Shown here: positions 58,494 to 64,000 of the stretch, one piece after another
Position numbering within the stretch: the stretch's first letter is position 1
How the letters are laid out: every line of letters begins with the position of its first letter
NCBI GenBank assembly: GCA_015067545.1
Contig: SVMG01000003.1
Coordinates: 1-64,000 of the forward strand
Origin: Oscillospiraceae bacterium
GTDB lineage: Bacteria > Bacillota > Clostridia > Oscillospirales > Oscillospiraceae
Reading direction: 5' to 3'
DNA: 64,000 nucleotides
Translations under genes and position numbers: made by a program
The notes under the pieces: model-generated
Told to the model about the DNA's origin: nothing
Databases searched by the model: none
Seen by the model: the letters and a program-made list of their open reading frames with translations, nothing else

Positions 58494-59468
58494 TTAAAAC
58501 AGACTGGTTTCCGAAACCTTGGAAGAGATCTTGTTCACGATCAGTAGCATAATCAGATTCACCACATTTGTGAACAAGCCGACCGCAGTACCAATACCAT
58601 AGTCACCGCCTACAATGCCACGGTTATACACATAGGTAGAGATCAATTCCGCTGTTTCTGCATTCAAGTCATTCAGCATCAGGATCGCCTTGTCACCACC
58701 AACGGACATGATCTGACCGACGCGCATAATCAGCATGATAATAATCGTGGGCAGAATCGTAGGAATATTGATATGGATGATCCGCTGAAAACGGGACGCA
58801 CCGTCCAGCGTTGCTGCCTCGTGAAGGCCCGGATCTACCGCCGCCAACGCAGCAACATAAATCACACTGTTCCAGCCAAGCTGCTGCCAGACAGTGGACC
58901 AAACATACAGGTGCCGATACGCCTTCGGATCCGTAAGGAAAGACTGCGCTTCACCGCCGAACGCTTCGATTGCCTGGTTAACAAGGCCATAGTCACCGTT
59001 GAAGAACAAGGTCAGGATACTGACCATAACCACAACCGAAATAAAGTGCGGTGCGTACATAATGGTCTGCAGGGTTTTCTTGATCCGCTCGTGTGCGATC
59101 TCGTTCACCAACAGGGCAAAAATGATTGGGAGAATAAATGTAGAAAGGGAATAGAGCGAAATGATCAAGGTATTGCGAATCACTGTTTTCGCAAAATATG
59201 ACTTAAAAAACTGCTCAAACCACTTAAATCCCACCCAGGGAGCATCCGCCACTGTTGTCAGGCCTGTATACTTTTTGAATGCTGTCACGATACCGCCCAT
59301 GGGAGCATAACAGAAAATGACATACCAAATCACCGTTGGGATCAAAAACAAATATAGCCATCCATCCCGTTTGATTGCTCTGCCCAGGATGAACCAAAAA
59401 TTGTCCTTGGTTGTTTCCAACCTGGCACCTTCCTGCTGTTTTTGATTTGATTCTTTTGACGATAACAA
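58494..59468 (-). CDS. Carbohydrate ABC transporter permease (LplB/YtcP-like)
   Basis: The 324-residue protein has six membrane helices, YLFLIPTVIWYVIFCYAPMGG near the first, and an EAA loop LHEAATLDGASRFQRIIHINIPTI (about 210). I place the start at a TTG (59468), which has GGAGG seven bases upstream; an ATG further up (59504) lies before that ribosome site. It is the first transporter gene after the regulator, with 90 bases between. Confidence 0.9.
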   Translation of the reverse strand: MLSSKESNQKQQEGARLETTKDNFWFILGRAIKRDGWLYLFLIPTVIWYVIFCYAPMGGIVTAFKKYTGLTTVADAPWVGFKWFEQFFKSYFAKTVIRNTLIISLYSLSTFILPIIFALLVNEIAHERIKKTLQTIMYAPHFISVVVMVSILTLFFNGDYGLVNQAIEAFGGEAQSFLTDPKAYRHLYVWSTVWQQLGWNSVIYVAALAAVDPGLHEAATLDGASRFQRIIHINIPTILPTIIIMLIMRVGQIMSVGGDKAILMLNDLNAETAELISTYVYNRGIVGGDYGIGTAVGLFTNVVNLIMLLIVNKISSKVSETSLF

Positions 59469-59558
59469 ACAAATTCCTCCATTCAACCGTTCCATATGTT
59501 TCATTTATAAGTATTCCGAATCGGCCACAACTAAGCATGTGTGGCTGTCGGAAACGGC

Positions 59559-61715
59559 TCACTCTGCCTGCGTCTTGTGCAGATCGCGAAATTTAGACGG
59601 TGCCTGGCCATAGCATTTTCTAAAAGCTGTGGAAAAATAGGTCAGATTCTCAAAACCGCACGCTTTCGCAATATTGGTCACGCTTTCGTCGCTGGCGAGC
59701 AGCATTTCCCGACCCAGCTCCAATCGTTTGTTGATAACATACTCCTTAAAACCGGCGCCGGTTGCCTCTTTGAACAGGCGGCTTACTACGTAAATAGAGG
59801 TGTTGAATTCCTCAGCCGCACTGGACAGGCACATCTCAACGTTCGTAAGGTTATCATTTACATATTGCACTAACTTTGTCTGCAAAATCAAACTTGTCTG
59901 CTCAGCAGCGGATGTCATGCGTCCGCAGCACCCTTTTACAGATTTCCGCAAAAGAGAAAACAGATCTTTGTGACTGTTAAAAGCCAGTAGCTCATCGATT
60001 TCCTCTGTAGAAATATCGATCGCGTTCTCCTTCAGGCCCCCGAGATATGCAGAAAGCAGTTTGTAATCGTAATACTGCTTGTGGGCAGCGCGATACTTTC
60101 GGACGGCATAATAGGCATCGATTTTGTCCAGCATAACAAGCGCTCCATTTTCATTGCCCGTGCAAACATACTGAACAAAACGCTGCACATCCTGTGCAGG
60201 ATAGACCTCTCCGGAAAACCCTCCTTCACTCTCTATTACATTTTGGTAATCCATAAATGAAGTATAGTAGGACCTCCGGATGTCCTCAAATCTTTGCACA
60301 ACATCGCCTACCTTGACCTCCCTTTCTTGCCCAGTAATTTCATGGATCGTTAGAACCACATCTGCCTTAATAAGTGCTATATTGATAGGCTCCTCGTCCA
60401 TAAAGACAAACAAAACATGTGCGCGGTTTGGAATACTGGTGGTGTACACCTTAGTGGTCTCCATGCGCTCCTGTAGCTTTTCAGCAATACTGTATGCCTG
60501 TTTTACATTCAAATCATTCGCAGCAACAGTAACTACAGCAAAATAACGGAGGTTGCGATAACCAAAGTCCCGATCAGACAGATCCGTTTTTTCTTCAGCC
60601 CCGGAAATCAGGTCTCCCAGCAACAGGCTTCCCAGCAAACTGCGCTGGTCCGAGATTTTTTCATCCCGCGCAAAGAATGCCGAATCCAGTCGTTCCAGCT
60701 CAGACAATTCTCCGCGTCCGGAGCCGGTATGCTTTATGACCAGCTTTTTGATTGGCTTGTAATTGATGTACACCATGATGATCGCCAGAGCGCACAACAG
60801 CATCATAGACGCAGCAAGAATCACGGTGACACGACTCCGATATTCTGTCAGGGATTTTTCCGCCTGTTTTGTTTCAATAACAGCAAAATAACCGTTATTC
60901 GTTTCCTTATCTATGTACTTATAGATCGTGTGCATCTGCGAGTTTCCTTGCAGAACATAAGTACCGCCATGAATACTGTTTGTAAAGTCGCTTATGGAGG
61001 TTTCCGTTTCCAAAGCATTCGTCAGCCGATCACTATGAAGGATCCAGTCATCGGCAATGCGAACAGCCACCTCCGCACCATCGGGAAGGTTGGCCTCAAA
61101 AATGCGACCAAAATCCGCGATGTCAATAAGGAAGAATACCGCCCCGTCATAATCAAACTGGGACAGCAGATGCACCGGGCGGGCCAGGATCAATGTACCG
61201 TTTATATAAAATGCGTCTCTTTGCTCCGCATCCATCATGCGTTGTGTGAGTTGCCTCTGCTCGTCTGCATTTTTGATTCTGAGCGCCTCAAAAAAGACAT
61301 CCATTGTGCGTTGATAGCCATCTATCAGAACACACTGCTGAGAAGGGTAGTACAGTCCGACCTTCGCCACAGACAGCAACCCCTGCCCGTAGGAATCCAG
61401 CGCCTGCGCTGCCTCATAAATATCATAGGCAGAGCAATCTTGCTTCAGCGGTTTTGCCATCCGATAATCCAGGCTGATATTCAGCGCATGATACCGGAGC
61501 AGTTCAATTTGTTCGTTGTAGGATACCGAACAGCTGTGCAGCACCGAGTGATAATACTCTGTATTGCTTTTTGAAATTTCATTGGTAGATTGCCAAACAA
61601 GAACAATTTGAAAGACAATAACCGGTATGCAAATGAGTAGTAGCAGGGAGGTGATCAGCGTTAGCAAAAAAGACCTGCTCTTTACTGTTCCTCGTTTTGC
61701 GTTTCTATCTTTCAT
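59559..61715 (-). CDS. Membrane-bound AraC-type regulator with extracellular sensor
   Basis: The 718-residue one-component regulator has a first membrane helix (about 16-38), a large extracellular sensor (about 40-275), a second helix (about 280-302), a cytoplasmic middle region and a C-terminal AraC double HTH (about 615-715, with LSSAAEEFNTSIYVVSRLFKEATG and CGFENLTYFSTAFRKCYGQAPSKFRDL). Such proteins sense sugars outside and switch on the linked LplB/LplC transporter operon. Start 61715 is chosen from the basic leader before the first helix; an open frame runs to 61790. Confidence 0.88.
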   Translation of the reverse strand: MKDRNAKRGTVKSRSFLLTLITSLLLLICIPVIVFQIVLVWQSTNEISKSNTEYYHSVLHSCSVSYNEQIELLRYHALNISLDYRMAKPLKQDCSAYDIYEAAQALDSYGQGLLSVAKVGLYYPSQQCVLIDGYQRTMDVFFEALRIKNADEQRQLTQRMMDAEQRDAFYINGTLILARPVHLLSQFDYDGAVFFLIDIADFGRIFEANLPDGAEVAVRIADDWILHSDRLTNALETETSISDFTNSIHGGTYVLQGNSQMHTIYKYIDKETNNGYFAVIETKQAEKSLTEYRSRVTVILAASMMLLCALAIIMVYINYKPIKKLVIKHTGSGRGELSELERLDSAFFARDEKISDQRSLLGSLLLGDLISGAEEKTDLSDRDFGYRNLRYFAVVTVAANDLNVKQAYSIAEKLQERMETTKVYTTSIPNRAHVLFVFMDEEPINIALIKADVVLTIHEITGQEREVKVGDVVQRFEDIRRSYYTSFMDYQNVIESEGGFSGEVYPAQDVQRFVQYVCTGNENGALVMLDKIDAYYAVRKYRAAHKQYYDYKLLSAYLGGLKENAIDISTEEIDELLAFNSHKDLFSLLRKSVKGCCGRMTSAAEQTSLILQTKLVQYVNDNLTNVEMCLSSAAEEFNTSIYVVSRLFKEATGAGFKEYVINKRLELGREMLLASDESVTNIAKACGFENLTYFSTAFRKCYGQAPSKFRDLHKTQAE

Positions 61716-62002
61716 TATGTATCTGCGCCCTTTCCGGAATTTTTGCGTCCTCTTTTTCCGGTGATCACCACACCGCAGGAGGTACTGCATCTATTTTATT
61801 GCTTCCTTACAGACCCAGCAACAAGCATTTTTTTCCAATTTGTTCATGGTCAACATTAACTAAAGTTATTATACCTTTTATCAAGGCTTCGCGCATTCTA
61901 TATTTCTTGATTTCCCATTCAGATTTCTTGCATAGTAGCGCAAATAGCACAATCTCCGCACACTATTTTGTGCATTCCACACAAAACAGCATCTATGGTA
62001 AC
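61716..62002. other. AT-rich intergenic region before the regulator gene
   Basis: About 290 bases between the surface-protein terminator and the regulator. It must hold the promoter of the regulator, but I see no strong consensus. No gene is evident. Confidence 0.5.
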
Positions 62003-62036
62003 AAAAGGGGCACGGCTTTCGCCGTGCCCTTTTAAT
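62003..62036 (-). terminator. Terminator of the modular surface-protein gene
   Basis: AAAAGGGGCACGGC pairs with GCCGTGCCCTTTT around TTTC, with T-rich sequence on the minus strand. Confidence 0.85.
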
Positions 62037-62043
62037 TGAAAGA

Positions 62044-63999
62044 TCAGCTGGGAGTATAGGTAGAATCGTTGGTAATCACGAATTCATCGATATACAGTGC
62101 AATTGTACGGGAACGCAAACCAATCGTGTAGGTCTCGCCGCCTTCCCAGTCAGCAGTGCTCAGTTTGAACCAGCCATACTTTGCATTGGATCCCAGCGTA
62201 AAGCCTGTACCGGGTTTTACCGAGGTATTGGTCCAACTTGTATGTACGCCCTCCACCTTCTGATAAACAGTGGTATATGTGGTTTCAGAACCAGCTAAGT
62301 AATACTTGATCCACACATAGTACTCACCGTCTTCCTCCGGCGTGACCTCGAAGGACAGGTGGGCAGGTGCATCATCCGCCTGGGCACCTGTGTTTCCGAT
62401 ATACATTCTCACCACATTGCCGGTTTCGCTTGTCTTGCCCGTGTTTTCTGTGATCTCATACAGCTTGGTGGGCGGATTGGTCTGGCCTGTGGTATCATCC
62501 TTTGTTGTCATCAAATCCGTATCTTCCGCCTGAACGGTTTGATAGAACAGCTCATGGCCACATTCGCAGACGCCATTCACATGTGTATGCGCAACAGGCT
62601 CAGTGGTAATGCCCTCGCAGCAAGTAGCTACCTTCCAGTGGCCATCAGCATCATACCCCCAAGCATCTCCATAGGTATGCTGGTGGTTGACGGGGTTGAA
62701 ATCCGCATCCTTGGTAACGACAAAGGTGTCAATATACAGTGCAATTGCACGGGAACGCAGACCAATCGTGTAGGTCTCGCCGCCTTCCCAGTCAGCAGTG
62801 CTCAGTTTGAACCAGCCATACTTTGCATTGGATCCCAGCGTAAAGCCTGTACCGGGTTTTACCGAGGTATTGGTCCAACTTGTATGTACGCCCTCCACCT
62901 TCTGATAAACAGTGGTATATGTGGTTTCAGAACCAGCTAAGTAATACTTGATCCACACATAGTACTCACCGTCTTCCTCCGGCGTGACCTCGAAGGACAG
63001 GTGGGCAGGTGCATCATCCGCCTGGGCACCTGTGTTTCCGATATACATTCTCACCACATTGCCGGTTTCGCTTGTCTTGCCCGTGTTTTCTGTGATCTCA
63101 TACAGCTTGGTGGGCGGATTGGTCTGGCCTGTGGTATCATCCTTTGTTGTCATCAAATCCGTATCTTCCGCCTCGATGAACACATTCTTACCTACTGCAT
63201 AGTGGGCAGTGGTACAAACGGTGCAGCGGCCGTTCTCATCGTAATCATGAGCAGCCTCGGGAGTTTCCACATAAGCAGCGGCGGAATCGCCATAGCGGAT
63301 CATAGCCTTCACCAGAGCCTTCAGTTCTGCGCTGGCGTTGGCATCTTCCATTACCTTGGAAGCATAGCTTGCAATGCTGTAGGTCACAGTGGTGCTGACG
63401 GCGGTATCGCTGTTCTTGATGACGGCCTCAACCTCTTCGCGCATCATTGCGGGATTCAGGCCGACAAAGTTAAAGCTGTAGAGGTTATTGCCCAGAGACT
63501 TGAATTCATCGACTACCCAGTCATTCTCACCGCAGCTGAGCGCCACAGACAGACCTTCAACAGTTTCGGCAGTGAATGTAAAGGTCATCATAACGGAGTC
63601 GCCCAGAGTCAGGGAGACCTCATTCCATGTAGCGGTCTCTGCGCCGGTAGCCACGCTCTGCTTGCCGACATAGGTCACAACAGGATCAACGGTGGTATCA
63701 GAGCCCAAAGCCAACTGCTCAGGAGTAAGGCCGGCATTGACCTTTGCACTGTTGTCGCCCACATAAGCCTGGCTGGCTGCGCCGTAGTGCAGCATATCCA
63801 CAACCAGTTTCTTCAGATCCTGTGCAGCATCGGCATCGTCCAATACACCAGCGCAGTAATCCGTAACCTTTTTGGTTACTTCAGCAGACACTTCCTCACC
63901 GACATACAACTTGGCGGTGATGTCCACATTCATCTCGTGGGGTGCGATCTTGTTGCAGATAAACCAGTAATAGCCATCAGTCTTCGGCTGCTCGGGAAT
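62044..63999 (-). CDS. Large modular surface protein with carbohydrate-binding-like modules (5' end outside window)
   Basis: The frame is open from the window end to TAA-type stop at 62044, at least 651 residues. The N-terminal visible part has two related segments with the form LKKLVVDMLHYGAASQAYVGD and LKALVKAMIRYGDSAAAYVE, each following a beta domain. Two near-identical modules of about 147 residues follow, beginning with AEDTDLMTTKDDTTGQTNPP and ending SRxIALYIDxFVVT, a beta-sandwich-like pattern of carbohydrate-binding modules. Between them is a short Cys/His/Trp motif (CEGITTEPVAHTHVNGVCECGH). The protein should be secreted, although the signal peptide is not in view. It lies upstream of the glycan-use operon. 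Confidence 0.8.
   Translation of the reverse strand: MPEQPKTDGYYWFICNKIAPHEMNVDITAKLYVGEEVSAEVTKKVTDYCAGVLDDADAAQDLKKLVVDMLHYGAASQAYVGDNSAKVNAGLTPEQLALGSDTTVDPVVTYVGKQSVATGAETATWNEVSLTLGDSVMMTFTFTAETVEGLSVALSCGENDWVVDEFKSLGNNLYSFNFVGLNPAMMREEVEAVIKNSDTAVSTTVTYSIASYASKVMEDANASAELKALVKAMIRYGDSAAAYVETPEAAHDYDENGRCTVCTTAHYAVGKNVFIEAEDTDLMTTKDDTTGQTNPPTKLYEITENTGKTSETGNVVRMYIGNTGAQADDAPAHLSFEVTPEEDGEYYVWIKYYLAGSETTYTTVYQKVEGVHTSWTNTSVKPGTGFTLGSNAKYGWFKLSTADWEGGETYTIGLRSRAIALYIDTFVVTKDADFNPVNHQHTYGDAWGYDADGHWKVATCCEGITTEPVAHTHVNGVCECGHELFYQTVQAEDTDLMTTKDDTTGQTNPPTKLYEITENTGKTSETGNVVRMYIGNTGAQADDAPAHLSFEVTPEEDGEYYVWIKYYLAGSETTYTTVYQKVEGVHTSWTNTSVKPGTGFTLGSNAKYGWFKLSTADWEGGETYTIGLRSRTIALYIDEFVITNDSTYTPS
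62091..62531. repeat. 441-bp near-identical module repeat, copy A
   Basis: By eye, 62091-62531 equals 62733-63173 except at two positions near the start (CAATTGTACGG against CAATTGCACGG, and ACGCAAACC against ACGCAGACC). The offset is 642 bp. Confidence 0.93.
62733..63173. repeat. 441-bp near-identical module repeat, copy B
   Basis: Second copy of the module repeat, in the same frame and strand. The 201-bp spacer between copies encodes the Cys/His linker. Confidence 0.93.
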
Positions 64000-64000
64000 A

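Overview
The window reads as chromosome of a Gram-positive, low-to-medium-GC member of the Clostridia, probably a gut Oscillospiraceae-type bacterium (inference). Signs for this are strong GGAGG ribosome sites, lipoprotein and sortase-type signals, a BY-kinase module, FMN-riboswitch control of an ECF riboflavin transporter, a BclA-like collagen protein and an LplB/LplC-type polysaccharide transporter. Stop codons follow the standard code.

Region 1 (1-27181) is mostly core chromosome. On the minus strand lie greA-lysS, a lipoprotein gene, and one long operon read from a promoter at 9115. That operon joins a CpsC/CpsD/CpsB phosphorelay to an ABC exporter, an HPr-kinase-like protein, a PqqD-like protein and a SipW-like peptidase. 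Further minus-strand genes are an S41 protease, an M23 hydrolase activator with ftsEX, a PucR-type regulator and a pseudouridine synthase. On the plus strand lie a DUF4830-like protein, FMN riboswitch-ribU, an ABC-F ATPase with one degenerate ATP site, argS and a collagen-like spore-surface candidate. A minus-strand ABC transporter-MBOAT-SGNH set follows, then a pseudouridine synthase.

Region 2 (27268-45272) is a tRNA-Thr(GGT)-anchored island. A 49-bp repeat of the tRNA 3' half occurs three times: in the tRNA, at 39366 and at 45224. The first segment (12 kb) carries a tyrosine integrase, a membrane protein, a WYL regulator, an XRE regulator, a four-gene envelope operon ending in a sortase substrate, a second minimal tyrosine recombinase, a SprT-like protease, an operator-rich divergent promoter and several small genes. 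Three of its genes are damaged: one by a frameshift and two by in-frame TAG codons. No relaxase, conjugation or phage structural genes are seen. The second segment (5.8 kb) has no integrase and carries uxaC-uxaA-uxaB plus a divergent AraC regulator, which together convert galacturonate to 2-keto-3-deoxygluconate. The third repeat is followed by a hairpin homologous to the element's left end, which suggests the remnant of another element.

Region 3 (45489-64000) holds a D-2-hydroxyacid dehydrogenase and a minus-strand glycan-utilisation locus. The locus has a membrane-bound AraC-type regulator, an LplB/LplC/lipoprotein ABC importer, a DUF624/YesL protein, a polysaccharide deacetylase, two large putative glycan enzymes of unrecognised family, a nitrilase-fold hydrolase and a GH20-like hexosaminidase. 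The window ends inside a large modular surface protein whose two carbohydrate-binding-like modules are nearly identical at DNA level.

All calls come from reading sequence and conceptual translations; no database search was run.
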